A stretch of 64,000 nucleotides of DNA from Gemmatimonadota bacterium (GCA_030428885.1 JAUIEJ010000006.1:310001-374000); one strand, 5' to 3'; counted from the stretch's first letter, positions 34,950 to 43,666 are shown. Numbers and translations: made by a program. Notes: generated by a model not told the origin, from the letters alone.

Positions 34950-36236
34950 ATGCCGACCCTCCCCGCCGCGCCGCCTACCGTGTTCACGCCCGATACGCCT
35001 TCCGTCCTGCCCTTCCCCCCCGCCGGCCATCCGGCGCCCGACGTCCCCGATGCCTCGGCCGTGGCCACGCCCCGGTCCGATCAGGAGGTCGCCGACCTCG
35101 TTCTCGCCGCCCGCCGCATGGGGCGCCCCCTGGCCGTGGTGGGTCGGGGCCATCCCTCCGTCGGTGTCCTCGCCCGGCGCGGGGCGATCCTCGTCGACCT
35201 CCGTGGGCTCTCCACGATTCGCGACGCCGACCGCTTCGGCCACTGGGTCGACGTCACCGGCGGCCTGGAGTGCCACGCCATCCAGGCGGTTCTGGACGCC
35301 CTGGGCACGGGCCGGCGCAGCCCCCTCCCGGCGAACCGCCTCTCGGTGGCGGCGGCGGTGGGCGCCGCCGGCTGCGACGTGACCGTCGACGACACCCTCG
35401 CCCGGCGGATCCGGTCACTCCGAGTGGTCGATGCCCGGGGCCGCATCTGCGACGTCACCCCCGAGTCCAACCCCGACTGGTTCCGACTCCTGGTGGGCGG
35501 GCACGGCCTGTTCGGCATCGTCCTGTCCGCCCGGGTCGACCTGGACCACGCCCCGTGGCCCGACCCCGTGCAGGGCCGATCGGTGGAGGCCGACGATGCC
35601 CCCCGGGTGCTTCACGACGCCCTGGAGGCCGGCGCCACCCGGGTGGCGTGGCGCCCTGCGCTGCACTTCTTCGGCCCCGCCGAGGCCGCGGCCGAGCTCC
35701 CCTGGGACGTGACCTGGGGCAACGCCACGCCCGAGCCCGCCGGTCGGCCGTGGCGGGCCCTCCTCGATGCCCGTTCCTTCGGGACGAGCCCCGAGGGAGA
35801 GTCGCCGGTGATCTGGGTGTCCCGACGCCTGGTGCGGGTGCGGGTGCCTCGCTCCGAGGTGCGGATCTACCTCCGCGACGTCGTGCGGCGTTCGGAGGAT
35901 CACGGCGACGGGGCCCCGGTGATCCGCATCCGGGCCGGCGACGGATCGGGTCGGGCACCCTGGTGCCGGGCCGACGAGGGCGACGCCGTGGTGGAAGTGG
36001 AGCCCGTGTCCACGACGGGCGCCTCCGGGGGGTGGGCCCTGGGCACGGCGCTGGTGCGCTCCGCCATGGCTCTGGGCGGCGAGCCCGAGATCGGGTGCCT
36101 CTCCCGGCTGGCTCCCGCCGAGCGTCGCCTGGCCATGCCCGATCTCGAGTCACGCATGGCCGCCAAGGCCTCCCTCGACCCGGAAGACCGCTTCCAGAAC
36201 GACGAGTACCTGGCGCTCCGCGAAGCCCTGGGTTGA
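34950..36236 (+). CDS. FAD-linked oxidase, cytokinin-dehydrogenase-like
   Basis: A 428-residue flavoprotein with a PCMH-type FAD domain: RSDQEVADLVLAARRMGRP, then VVGRGHPSV, where the Gly-His could be the covalent FAD histidine as in cytokinin dehydrogenase. GRRSPLPANRLSVAAAVGAAG and NPDWFRLLVGGHGLFGIV follow, closely parallel to cytokinin dehydrogenase and related oxidases. The substrate domain (about 215-420) is not recognisable. No signal peptide is evident. The LOG gene at the window start belongs to a family that includes cytokinin-releasing enzymes, but it lies 34 kb away, so no link is claimed. A perfect hairpin follows the stop. Confidence 0.82.
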   Translation: MPTLPAAPPTVFTPDTPSVLPFPPAGHPAPDVPDASAVATPRSDQEVADLVLAARRMGRPLAVVGRGHPSVGVLARRGAILVDLRGLSTIRDADRFGHWVDVTGGLECHAIQAVLDALGTGRRSPLPANRLSVAAAVGAAGCDVTVDDTLARRIRSLRVVDARGRICDVTPESNPDWFRLLVGGHGLFGIVLSARVDLDHAPWPDPVQGRSVEADDAPRVLHDALEAGATRVAWRPALHFFGPAEAAAELPWDVTWGNATPEPAGRPWRALLDARSFGTSPEGESPVIWVSRRLVRVRVPRSEVRIYLRDVVRRSEDHGDGAPVIRIRAGDGSGRAPWCRADEGDAVVEVEPVSTTGASGGWALGTALVRSAMALGGEPEIGCLSRLAPAERRLAMPDLESRMAAKASLDPEDRFQNDEYLALREALG

Positions 36237-36242
36237 ACGACG

Positions 36243-36275
36243 ACGCCCTCCGACCCGTGGCGGGTCGGAGGGCGT
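36243..36275. terminator. Perfect 15-bp stem hairpin between the FAD oxidase gene and tRNA-Asn
   Basis: ACGCCCTCCGACCCG, loop TGG, then CGGGTCGGAGGGCGT. It lies 6 bases after the oxidase stop and 15 bases beyond the tRNA 3' end on the other strand, so it can terminate both converging transcripts. No U-tract follows. Confidence 0.75.
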
Positions 36276-36289
36276 GGTGTTCCGTCGAG

Positions 36290-36363
36290 CGCCTCCTCCA
36301 GGACTCGAACCTGGGACACCCTGATTAACAGTCAGGTGCTCTAACCGACTGAGCTAAGGAGGC
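36290..36363 (-). tRNA. tRNA-Asn (anticodon GTT)
   Basis: Read on the minus strand, a cloverleaf is clear. The 7-bp acceptor stem is GCCTCCT/AGGAGGC and the D-arm is GCTC...GAGC. The anticodon stem is CCTGA/TCAGG with loop CTGTTAA, giving anticodon GTT. The T-arm is CCAGG/CCTGG with loop TTCGAGT. The discriminator is G and CCA is not encoded. Its first 8-10 bases contain the stop codon of the upstream minus-strand gene, so it is probably processed from that gene's transcript. Confidence 0.95.
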
Positions 36364-37016
36364 AGAACTCCCCGAAATTGGGGAGCCGATACGATACCCT
36401 CGCCGGAAGGGGGTGTCAATCGGTCCAGAGCCTCCACTGTCCCCCCCAGAAGCCGCGCCACGGCGGAGCCCACGTCGTAGGCCCCGTCCCAGATCCGGGC
36501 GAACCGGTCCGCTACCCGCCGCGCGTCCTCTCCGCTCACGGCGAACGCGAACCGGGGGCCCCCGACTCCCGGCGTCCGCTCCAGCCAGTGGGGCCCGAGG
36601 AGCGCCCGTTCTACGGGGTCGCCGTGAAACACGGTGAAGTCCGGCGACCATCCGGCCAGGGGCGCCGATCGCACCTCCAGGGTGCCGGCCCGCAGTCGCG
36701 ACACGAGCATTCGGAGCACCGGTCCGCGGCCCGGGTCCAGGAGGGTGCGGTGGGTCTCCACCTCCCAGGCGGACGTGGACAATTCCGACAGCACGAGCCG
36801 GATGCGAGCGACCCGCCCCAGGTCGTGGGGGGCGAGGCGAAGCGTCGCGATACGGAGCCGCGTGAGGGCGATGTCGGCCCTGGAGCAGCCCCGGAGCCAC
36901 CGGCGGTAGACCGTGGGGAAACGAGGGGGCACGCCTTCCACGAGAAGCCTGGGCGGAGCGGAGGCGGAGGCCTCGATCTGGGAGGCGGGCACGACGGACG
37001 ATGGGGATGGGGTCAT
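36354..37016 (-). CDS. Hypothetical protein whose stop lies inside tRNA-Asn
   Basis: A 220-residue soluble protein of unknown function. Visible features are a basic region RRWLRGCSRADIALTRLRI, a GWSPDFTVFHGDPVERALLG segment, and GEDARRVADRFARIWDGAYDVG near residue 170, which looks like a helical C-terminal domain. No catalytic motif is recognised. Composition matches its neighbours. The TAG stop falls 8 bases into the tRNA, and a small hairpin (36368-36385) sits in the last codons. It follows thymidine kinase in the same direction with a 48-base gap. Confidence 0.65.
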   Translation of the reverse strand: MTPSPSSVVPASQIEASASAPPRLLVEGVPPRFPTVYRRWLRGCSRADIALTRLRIATLRLAPHDLGRVARIRLVLSELSTSAWEVETHRTLLDPGRGPVLRMLVSRLRAGTLEVRSAPLAGWSPDFTVFHGDPVERALLGPHWLERTPGVGGPRFAFAVSGEDARRVADRFARIWDGAYDVGSAVARLLGGTVEALDRLTPPSGEGIVSAPQFRGVLPP

Positions 37017-37064
37017 GCCCCACGATGCCCCCGGCCCTGGGGCGAGGGGATGGCCCCATGGGCC

Positions 37065-37691
37065 TCAGGCCGAGTCCCGCCGCACCGGAAGCATCTCCGT
37101 CTGGTCCCGGTCCACCGACGGCACCTGGTGGCAGGATCGGCACCGGGCCTCGTAGCTCTCCGACCCTCCCACCTGGATCGTGGGCCCCTCCGCCGGTGCG
37201 GGCCGGCCGTCGATGAGCCGCTGGTTCCGGGTGGCCAGCTCGCCGCACTTCACGCAGATGGCCTGGAGCTTGTCGATGCGCTCCGCCACGGCCAGGAGCT
37301 CGGGAATCGGGCCGAAGGGCTCCCCGCGGAAATCCATGTCGGTCCCGGCGATGATCACCCGCACGCCCGCGTCGGCGAGGTGATTTGCCACGGGCACGAT
37401 GCCGCCGTCCAGGAACTGCGCCTCGTCCACCGCCACGACCTGGGTCTCCCGGTGGACCATCTCGGCGACCTGAAGGGAGCGGTGGATCGGAACGGCCTCG
37501 ATCTCACGACCGTCGTGTGTGCCGATTCGATACACCCCACCGTATCGATCATCGAGATGGGACTTGAACACCTGGACGTGTTTCCGGGCGATGACCGCCC
37601 GGCGGACCCGGCGAATCAGTTCCTCGGACTTGCCGCTGAACATGACGCCGGAGACCACCTCGATCCACCCGCGTTGCCGACTCGTATACAC
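37065..37691 (-). CDS. tdk: Thymidine kinase (type II)
   Basis: A 208-residue kinase with P-loop GVMFSGKSEEL, VVAVDEAQFLDGG (Walker B, catalytic Glu), the lid GTDMDFRGEPFGPIPELLA, and two CxxC pairs binding structural zinc (CVKCG and CRSC). It phosphorylates thymidine in salvage. GTG 37691 (followed by YTSRQRGWIEVVSG) has GGAG 5 bases upstream and matches the family N-terminus; an ATG 11 codons earlier is less likely. The long gap upstream should carry its promoter. Confidence 0.95.
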   Translation of the reverse strand: MYTSRQRGWIEVVSGVMFSGKSEELIRRVRRAVIARKHVQVFKSHLDDRYGGVYRIGTHDGREIEAVPIHRSLQVAEMVHRETQVVAVDEAQFLDGGIVPVANHLADAGVRVIIAGTDMDFRGEPFGPIPELLAVAERIDKLQAICVKCGELATRNQRLIDGRPAPAEGPTIQVGGSESYEARCRSCHQVPSVDRDQTEMLPVRRDSA

Positions 37692-38168
37692 CCTCGCTCC
37701 GGCGTTCGAACAGGAATCGGGCACCCACTTCCGTGGCGTTGGACCGCGACGAATCGCGTCTCGCGACGAATTGCCCCCGCTCCCCTCGCGGTGGTTCGGT
37801 GAGGGCTGGGGCGGGCCCGCCGCAGGGGTGGCCGTGAGTGCCGCAGTCTAGACCCCCCCGAGGGGAGTGTCCACCCGGAGTCCCCGGGATCGGCCCGGAT
37901 CCTGCAAGGGACCCACCCTTTCGAAGCGTCCGAGCGGGTACGGTGCGGTCCGCGAAGATGCGCGGCTTCGCAGGTCAAACCGCGGATTAAGGTTATCTTG
38001 ACCTCGCTTGACAGCGGGGGTTCGCGGGGGCAAATGTGGACGAGCGAGATAAACAAATGGTGCCTCGAACGAGTTCGGGCGCGTCGGTTCGGCCCCTCGT
38101 TCTGAACGATCCCCTGCGCGGTACGCCGACCCACTTACTCCTCTGCCCCCCCGGAGACGGATTCCTCG
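37692..38168. other. 477-base divergent intergenic region
   Basis: It lies between thymidine kinase (minus) and the 250-residue unknown gene (plus). A TTGACA at 38008-38013, with a second TTGACC 10 bases before it, could be a -35 for the plus-strand gene; the sequence 17 bases on (CAAATG) is a poor -10. No RNA gene or protein-like frame was seen. Confidence 0.35.
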
Positions 38169-38921
38169 ATGGGTGCGACCCCCACCCCCCGCGCGGAGGG
38201 CTGGACGATCGCCAGCGCTGAAGCTCTCCTCGAGTCCCTCACGGGCGTCGTTTCGGCACGTATCGTGGCGAAGCCCGGCGGCGAGATCGAGGAGATCCAC
38301 CTCCTGACCACGGAGGAGGTCTCCCCGAAGCAAACCGTTCGGAACGTCGAATCGGCCCTTCTGGCCCACTTCGATCTCGAGGTGGATCACCGGAAGATCT
38401 CCGTCGCGCGCACGAGCGCGCACAAGAAACCGGAGGCCGAGCCGGCCCCCCAGAAAGCCCCATCTCCCCCAGAGCCGGAAGCCCTTCCCCTGCGCGCGAT
38501 TCAAGCTTCAGCGCCGGGCGACCGATTCTTGTTCGTGGGACACCAGGTGGAAACGGAGCGGTCCCACATCGTCCGCATGCGGGTCATCCTCATGCTGGGC
38601 GAGGACCGCTTCGAGGGTGAAGCATCCGGAACGGACCTTCCCCGAACCCGCCTGGAAACCGTAGCGAATGCCACCATACGATGCGTCGAACAGGCATTGG
38701 GGGTGGGGAATCCGGAAGGAAGGCGGCTCACGCTGCAGTTGGATGGCGTGAAAACCGTCGAAGCGTTCGACCGCAGGTTCGTGTTGGTTTCGGTGCATGC
38801 TCTCACGGGACGTGAGGTGCACGCGCTGGCAGGAGCTGCAGCGATCGACGAGTCACCCGATCGCGCAGTCATCCTGGCGACCCTGCAGGCAACGGACCGT
38901 TGGGCCCGTGGCCGGATGTAG
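38169..38921 (+). CDS. Conserved-looking hypothetical protein, two alpha/beta domains
   Basis: A 250-residue soluble protein. Residues 15-80 form an alpha/beta unit (ALLESLTGVVSARIV, VRNVESALLAHFDLEV). A Pro/Glu linker (about 82-105) follows, then a second unit (about 118-250) with the pattern GEASGTDLPRTRLETVANATIRCVEQAL and VLVSVHALTGREVHALAGAAAID. No enzymatic motif is seen. The second domain recalls small dsRBD-like or regulatory folds but I cannot name a family. It precedes a possible 23-residue peptide and an HD-GYP gene in the same direction. Sequence from here on looks less GC-rich than the flanks. Confidence 0.75.
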   Translation: MGATPTPRAEGWTIASAEALLESLTGVVSARIVAKPGGEIEEIHLLTTEEVSPKQTVRNVESALLAHFDLEVDHRKISVARTSAHKKPEAEPAPQKAPSPPEPEALPLRAIQASAPGDRFLFVGHQVETERSHIVRMRVILMLGEDRFEGEASGTDLPRTRLETVANATIRCVEQALGVGNPEGRRLTLQLDGVKTVEAFDRRFVLVSVHALTGREVHALAGAAAIDESPDRAVILATLQATDRWARGRM

Positions 38922-38988
38922 AGACTCGAACCGGAGAACCCCCCTCGGTCTGTCCAGGAGCGAAGACGAGCGATAGAGCGGAGCGCAG

Positions 38989-39011
38989 CGACCTCGGTAG
39001 CGGCGAGGTCG
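38989..39011 (+). repeat. 8-bp inverted repeat upstream of the small peptide frame
   Basis: CGACCTCG, a 7-base loop, then CGAGGTCG. It lies 14 bases before the AAGGAGG ribosome site, so the RNA hairpin could modulate initiation of the following small frame or mark a processing site. Confidence 0.4.
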
Positions 39012-39038
39012 ACTCCATCCAAAAAGGAGGTGAGGAAT

Positions 39039-39110
39039 GTGCTCGACTCGATCTTCGACTTTTTCGGAGAGACGCTCGCGGTACTCGCCCGCGGTGTAAT
39101 GCAGTGGTAA
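39039..39110 (+). CDS. Possible 23-residue hydrophobic peptide with a very strong ribosome site
   Basis: AAAAAGGAGGTGAGGAAT precedes GTG 39039 with 8 bases between AGGAGG and the start, the best Shine-Dalgarno I noticed in the window. The GTG frame encodes LDSIFDFFGETL, then AVLARGVMQW after the initiator, and stops at TAA: an amphipathic to hydrophobic helix with acidic N-terminal and basic C-terminal residues. An overlapping ATG frame at 39037 (20 residues, Ser/Arg-rich) is less peptide-like. It lies 34 bases before the HD-GYP gene. It could be a secreted or membrane-acting peptide, a leader peptide controlling the next gene, or a spurious frame. Confidence 0.5.
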   Translation: MLDSIFDFFGETLAVLARGVMQW

Positions 39111-39144
39111 CCTGACTAGACAGGCCGAGGGGACCTTCACCTTC

Positions 39145-40584
39145 ATGAATCAGAGGGCGATTCAGACCTACGTCGCGGCGATCAGCGTCGTGGCCCTTGG
39201 CGCCCTTGCGTTGGTAGACTGGGCGCCCCTCCTAGCCTTGTCCGGCAGAGATCAGGCTGGCCTGATCCTGCTCATTCTCCTTGGGCTCGTGTCTGAGAGC
39301 ATGAGCCTCCGGACTGCGTCGAAGTCCGGATCAGGCACGTTCACGATCACGTTCATCCCCCTCCTGACGAGCGTGCTCGTGTTCGGGCCTTCTACGGCGG
39401 CCGCGTTCATGGTGGTCGCTGGCTCGCTGGGCCAGTTCGTTGTGCACCGGAAGCCCTTCCTCAAGGGCGCCTTCAATGTCAGCCAGTATCTAGTTGCCAC
39501 CGTTCTAGCGGGAATCGCGTACTCGTGGATGGGTGGTCGCGCGATGATGCCCGACGGGGGGTCCGCGGCTCTGCTCGCCTCCCTGATTCCTTTCGTGGGC
39601 TACGGTGTCGTCTTCCTCCTGGTGAATCACGCCGCGGTGTCCGGCGCGATTGCGATCTCTCGCGGGCTGACCTTCCAGGCGGTTTGGGGGGAGGTGTTTG
39701 GGAAGTGGGGCAGCAACATCGTCTACGATCTGATGGTGAGCCCGATCGCGATCGCCGTGGCGATCCTCTACCACGAACTGTGGTTGTTCGGACTGATCAC
39801 AGCCCTAATGCCCCTGTTCTTCATCAGGCATTCATACTTCCTGAACTACAAACTGATTCGCGCCAACCAAGACCTGCTCAGTGCCCTTGTGAAGGCTATC
39901 GAGACCCGGGACCCCTACACTTCTGGTCACTCGGTGCGCGTCTCAAACCTCGCGGGTGCCATCGCGCGCGAGATGAACCTTGGTGTCCGAATCGTGGACC
40001 GAATCGAGCAGTCCGCTCTGCTCCACGACATCGGAAAGATCGACGCGATCTATACGGAGATCCTGAGGAAGCCGTCCTCGCTCTCCTTTGAGGAACGTCA
40101 GGTCATTGAGTCGCACGTAACGAAGGGCGTCGATCTGCTTCAAAGTCTGTCCTCCGTTCCTGCAGCCGTCATCGCCGATGTGAGGCACCATCACGAGCGA
40201 ATCGATGGGCGGGGCTACCCGGACAAGCTCCGTGGTGAAGAAATCCCACTCGGAGCCCGGATCATCAACGTGTGTGATGCGATTGATGCAATGCTCTCCG
40301 ACAGGCCCTACCGGAAAGCACTGAGCATTGAAGCCACCAGAGAAGAACTGAAGAAGTTTGCCGGGATCCAGTTCGATGAGACCGTGGTCGAGATGATCGT
40401 CAACTCGAACGTGTTGGAAGAACACGTTGCGAACGTTCGCGCTCCGAGCGTCAGTTCAGAAGTCGATCCCGCAACTGAAGGAGCCGATCTCCCGTCCCCG
40501 GAAGCGAGAGCTCCTGCGCGACGTCCAAAGGCGGCGCGATCTGGTCACGGTTCAGCCGTACCTTCGACCGAAGGGCGAGCCTGA
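39145..40584 (+). CDS. Membrane HD-GYP domain protein (putative cyclic-di-GMP phosphodiesterase)
   Basis: A 479-residue protein: about seven TM helices (residues 8-230) forming an MASE-like sensory module, then an HD-GYP domain. The metal site is intact (SGHSVRVS, LLHDIGKID, HHHERIDGRGYPD, with GYP present). Such domains usually hydrolyse c-di-GMP. The catalytic domain ends near residue 430. The last 45 residues are Pro/Ala/Arg-rich and overlap the convergent AAA regulator gene by 134 bases, so that tail is likely read-through sequence. The start has no strong ribosome site, unlike the small frame upstream, so translation may be coupled to it. Confidence 0.9.
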   Translation: MNQRAIQTYVAAISVVALGALALVDWAPLLALSGRDQAGLILLILLGLVSESMSLRTASKSGSGTFTITFIPLLTSVLVFGPSTAAAFMVVAGSLGQFVVHRKPFLKGAFNVSQYLVATVLAGIAYSWMGGRAMMPDGGSAALLASLIPFVGYGVVFLLVNHAAVSGAIAISRGLTFQAVWGEVFGKWGSNIVYDLMVSPIAIAVAILYHELWLFGLITALMPLFFIRHSYFLNYKLIRANQDLLSALVKAIETRDPYTSGHSVRVSNLAGAIAREMNLGVRIVDRIEQSALLHDIGKIDAIYTEILRKPSSLSFEERQVIESHVTKGVDLLQSLSSVPAAVIADVRHHHERIDGRGYPDKLRGEEIPLGARIINVCDAIDAMLSDRPYRKALSIEATREELKKFAGIQFDETVVEMIVNSNVLEEHVANVRAPSVSSEVDPATEGADLPSPEARAPARRPKAARSGHGSAVPSTEGRA

Positions 40585-43500
40585 AGGCTTCGAGGTATAG
40601 CTTCAGGGCGGCTGGGATCATCCAGGGCAGCATCTCCCCGCCAAATGAAAGCAGAATCGAGATGGCATCAGTCGTTCGGCCTTCGACCTGAGCCACTCTC
40701 GCTCTCGCGATCGCAACGAGCGAGAGATTCCCGCGGAAACGTTGGCTCGGCTCTATACTCTCGATCTCCTTGACCCAGTTGCGTGCCTCCCTGAGCCGGC
40801 CCTCCTCAAGCGCCGATAGCGCTAGGCCCGCGACGCAGAGGTGACGGCCGGCTCCTTTGTCGCCTGCATGGCGGATCGCCGCCGAGAACTCGGTCGCTGC
40901 CTCACTCCCCCGCCCTAGGTGGAGGAGAAGCTCACCTTTGTTCACCTTGGTCGTGAGAAGCTCCAAGGGCGAGGCGTCGGGGCCAAGCAGTTCCCTCGCC
41001 TTGTCGAACGCCCCGGCGGCAGCATCTAGGTCACCGATGTCCATGAACCAGGTCCCTTCGTTGACGAAGGTGTCGTACAGAAGCCTTGAGTCTCCAGTCT
41101 TCTCCGCTGTTTCCCTCGCCATCAATACAGCACGGACACCGTCCGGCGTCGACAAGCGGCCACGGAAGACGAAGGCGACGATCCGTCTATTCAAAGCTCG
41201 GGAAAGCGCCCCGGGGACGCTGGCCCGCTGCGCTTCGTCGACAGCGCGTTGCGCCGACGAGAGCCCCTTGTGGGGGTCCCCCAGGTATAGATGCCGAGTC
41301 CGAGCCAAGTGAACCCAGACCGCTTCATCAGGCGTTTTGGGTTCGAGCTCGTCCGCAGCACTGAGAAGCTCTGCCGCCCAGGTGAGGTCCTCCTGGAAGT
41401 CCGCCACGGCTAGCGCTGTTTCGATGGCCTTCGCGTGCTCTACGGGCCATTCGGACGCCGCGAGAAGCGCGATAAGAGATCGGACACGATCCCGATCGAC
41501 GGAGGCCGGATCACTGAGGCTTTGGGCGACGAAGTGCCGCAGCTGCAACGTTCCTCGGTGCCCGGCGGATAGTTGCTTCTCCTGTAGTCCATCCTCTACT
41601 GCCTTGACGGCCCAATCCAACTGGCGCAGCCGAATCCTGGCGTCCGCTTCCTTGACACTCGACTCATGCACCCTTCCGTGCGACTGAGCCGATGCGCGGG
41701 CGGCCCTCCACAAGTCTGCGGCCTCTTGGAGGGCTCCCCGACGCTCTGCTTCCGTCGCCTCGCTCGCGAACGCAGGAAAGAGCAGGTCCGACGACTCACC
41801 GGTCGCCTGAGAATGCCGTTGGAGAGATACCGAAGGCACTTCTCGGCGTCGCGCTGCGAATAGGAATCGGAGATGGAAGGCCCTGCGCTCGTCTTTGGAC
41901 AATCGGGCGTAGGCTCCGGTGGCCAGGAACCTCTGCCGAAAAGAAATCCGATCTCCTCGACGAACCACCAAGGCCTTCTCTTGGAGGCTCTCGATCAGAG
42001 CGCTGAGCTTGTGAACCGGCCGCTCCAAGACCTCAGCTAGGAGCCCGATTCCGGTCTCCGACCCCGACACGGCTAGCACTGCGCAGAGAAGCCTCTCCTC
42101 CCCAGAGAGGCGAACCATGCGGCGCTCGACCAGATCCTGTGCGTTCTGGGGAAGTGTCGTCGATTGTGGACCAGCAGTCTCCGCCGCCTCAATGAGGTAC
42201 CCCGGAATGCCGCCGAGGGCAGAATAGATCCTCTCCGCCGCTTGATGGGTCAGGTCCGGAGAACATGCCTCAAGGACCGAGATTGACTCCCTCTTCGAGA
42301 GTTCTCCAATCTCATGGAATTCGATTCCCCGTATTCCTGGAAGAATCGCCTCAAGGATCGCTCGGGCCTCGCTCACGTCTGTGGCGGACACGGTTCCAAG
42401 GAGTCGCGCGTCGACCGTTCTGGCTCGGAAGAGATCTGCCAACAGGCGGAGGGACCCTGCGTCAGCGTCTTCGAGGTCATCGACCGGCAGCAAAGCCGTT
42501 CTGCCTTCGAGCATCGTGGTGAGGAGTCGCTGGAACTCTCTAGACACCGATTCTGGCTCGGGGAGGAGGACTACGTCTGTTGAGGGCCTGAGCCCAAGCT
42601 TCTCTGAGAGAGACGGGAAGGCCTGTCGAAGAAGCGGAATCAATAGATTTGGCTGAGATTCCAGCTGCGAAAGTGCCCAAGGTTGCATCAACATTTCCTG
42701 GCACAACCGGAACGGGGCAGTGCCAGAGGCCCGCTCACCAAACCCACGAAGCACTGGCTGACGGGGGAAGCGAACTCCGACATCTCCGATGACCAGGTCG
42801 AGAACGGTTGACTTCCCGATCGCAGCTGGCCCGAAGAGGATCGCTCCGAGTACCGACGTCTCCCTTAGTTGCCTCTGGACTGTCCCGACCAGCGCGTCTC
42901 GACCGCGAATCGCCAGCCGTGGCGAAGGGCGAGTCCTCTTGGGACCAAGCGACCGGCCCGCTTGAAGCGCATCAAGAGCCAGCCGCAGGTCTATTGAGTC
43001 CCTATCGCTCGCCTCTCCCGCCACATTTCGAAGGACCAATTCCGCTTCCCTGTATCGACCTCGCCCCTGCATGGCCCACGCCAGGTCGAGCAGGGGTCCT
43101 AACCCTCCCAGTCCCAGAGACAACATCCGGCTCGATACGGAATCCACGACATCGAAGTCTCTAGCAAGTGCGGCCTCGTCCAGGCGCCTCGTGAGCGACA
43201 CTTGTCTCAACCGCTGCAGACGGGCGCGGGCGGTGTCGAGCCAGTGGTCGAAGGGGGCGGTGGGGGCGGTCGTGAGGAGGGAGAGGGGAGGCTCGTTGCT
43301 GGGGTCCACCTCCGTTGCGTCGGAGGGGAGGCAGGCAACGAGGGCCTCCCCGCTCCGCTCCAACACGGGGGCGGGGGACCGGTTGTTGATCGCGTAGATG
43401 AGCTGGCGAATGCGGTGCCGCGTCGGGCGGCTCTCACCACGCTCCCACAGCAACCACGTGGCCTGTTCTCGAGTCAGCGTCCCCTGTGGGTCGGCGTAGA

Positions 43501-43603
43501 CGAGAGCCAGAAACTGGCGCTGGGTGGGCGTGAGTGGGCACTCCCGATCGCCGTCCATCAAGGCGGGCCCGCCGAAGAGGCGGATATGTGGGGAACGCTC
43601 CAC
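40451..43603 (-). CDS. Very large AAA/TPR transcriptional regulator with N-terminal winged-helix-like domain
   Basis: A 1050-residue protein. The first 100 residues (HIRLFGGPALMDGD..., LTPTQRQFLALVYA, LTREQATWLLWERG) look like a SARP/OmpR-type winged helix followed by a BTAD-like helical segment. The ATPase has Walker A FGPAAIGKSTVLDL (about 258-271) and Walker B LLPVDDLEDAD (about 360-370). The rest is TPR-like. No LuxR HTH is present at the end. Base composition changes within the gene near 43,200: the N-terminal 130 codons are as GC-rich as the flanks, the remainder visibly less. It lies 63 bases downstream of the AraC-type gene. Confidence 0.85.
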   Translation of the reverse strand: MERSPHIRLFGGPALMDGDRECPLTPTQRQFLALVYADPQGTLTREQATWLLWERGESRPTRHRIRQLIYAINNRSPAPVLERSGEALVACLPSDATEVDPSNEPPLSLLTTAPTAPFDHWLDTARARLQRLRQVSLTRRLDEAALARDFDVVDSVSSRMLSLGLGGLGPLLDLAWAMQGRGRYREAELVLRNVAGEASDRDSIDLRLALDALQAGRSLGPKRTRPSPRLAIRGRDALVGTVQRQLRETSVLGAILFGPAAIGKSTVLDLVIGDVGVRFPRQPVLRGFGERASGTAPFRLCQEMLMQPWALSQLESQPNLLIPLLRQAFPSLSEKLGLRPSTDVVLLPEPESVSREFQRLLTTMLEGRTALLPVDDLEDADAGSLRLLADLFRARTVDARLLGTVSATDVSEARAILEAILPGIRGIEFHEIGELSKRESISVLEACSPDLTHQAAERIYSALGGIPGYLIEAAETAGPQSTTLPQNAQDLVERRMVRLSGEERLLCAVLAVSGSETGIGLLAEVLERPVHKLSALIESLQEKALVVRRGDRISFRQRFLATGAYARLSKDERRAFHLRFLFAARRREVPSVSLQRHSQATGESSDLLFPAFASEATEAERRGALQEAADLWRAARASAQSHGRVHESSVKEADARIRLRQLDWAVKAVEDGLQEKQLSAGHRGTLQLRHFVAQSLSDPASVDRDRVRSLIALLAASEWPVEHAKAIETALAVADFQEDLTWAAELLSAADELEPKTPDEAVWVHLARTRHLYLGDPHKGLSSAQRAVDEAQRASVPGALSRALNRRIVAFVFRGRLSTPDGVRAVLMARETAEKTGDSRLLYDTFVNEGTWFMDIGDLDAAAGAFDKARELLGPDASPLELLTTKVNKGELLLHLGRGSEAATEFSAAIRHAGDKGAGRHLCVAGLALSALEEGRLREARNWVKEIESIEPSQRFRGNLSLVAIARARVAQVEGRTTDAISILLSFGGEMLPWMIPAALKLYLEAFRLALRSKVRLNRDQIAPPLDVAQELSLPGTGDRLLQLRDRLLN

Positions 43604-43666
43604 GGAGGTCCGTCCGTCTCGAGTGCTGGTGGGGCAACATTCTCCCGACGCCGGTGGTCGGCAACG

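Noticed and set aside
34950-36236. A cytokinin pathway linking the LOG gene and the FAD oxidase
   Set aside because: The two genes are 34 kb apart and both families have many non-cytokinin members, so a shared pathway is not supported.
39037-39099. 20-codon ATG frame overlapping the 23-residue peptide frame
   Set aside because: Ser/Arg-rich with no hydrophobic or helical character; the GTG frame has better spacing to the ribosome site and a more plausible product.
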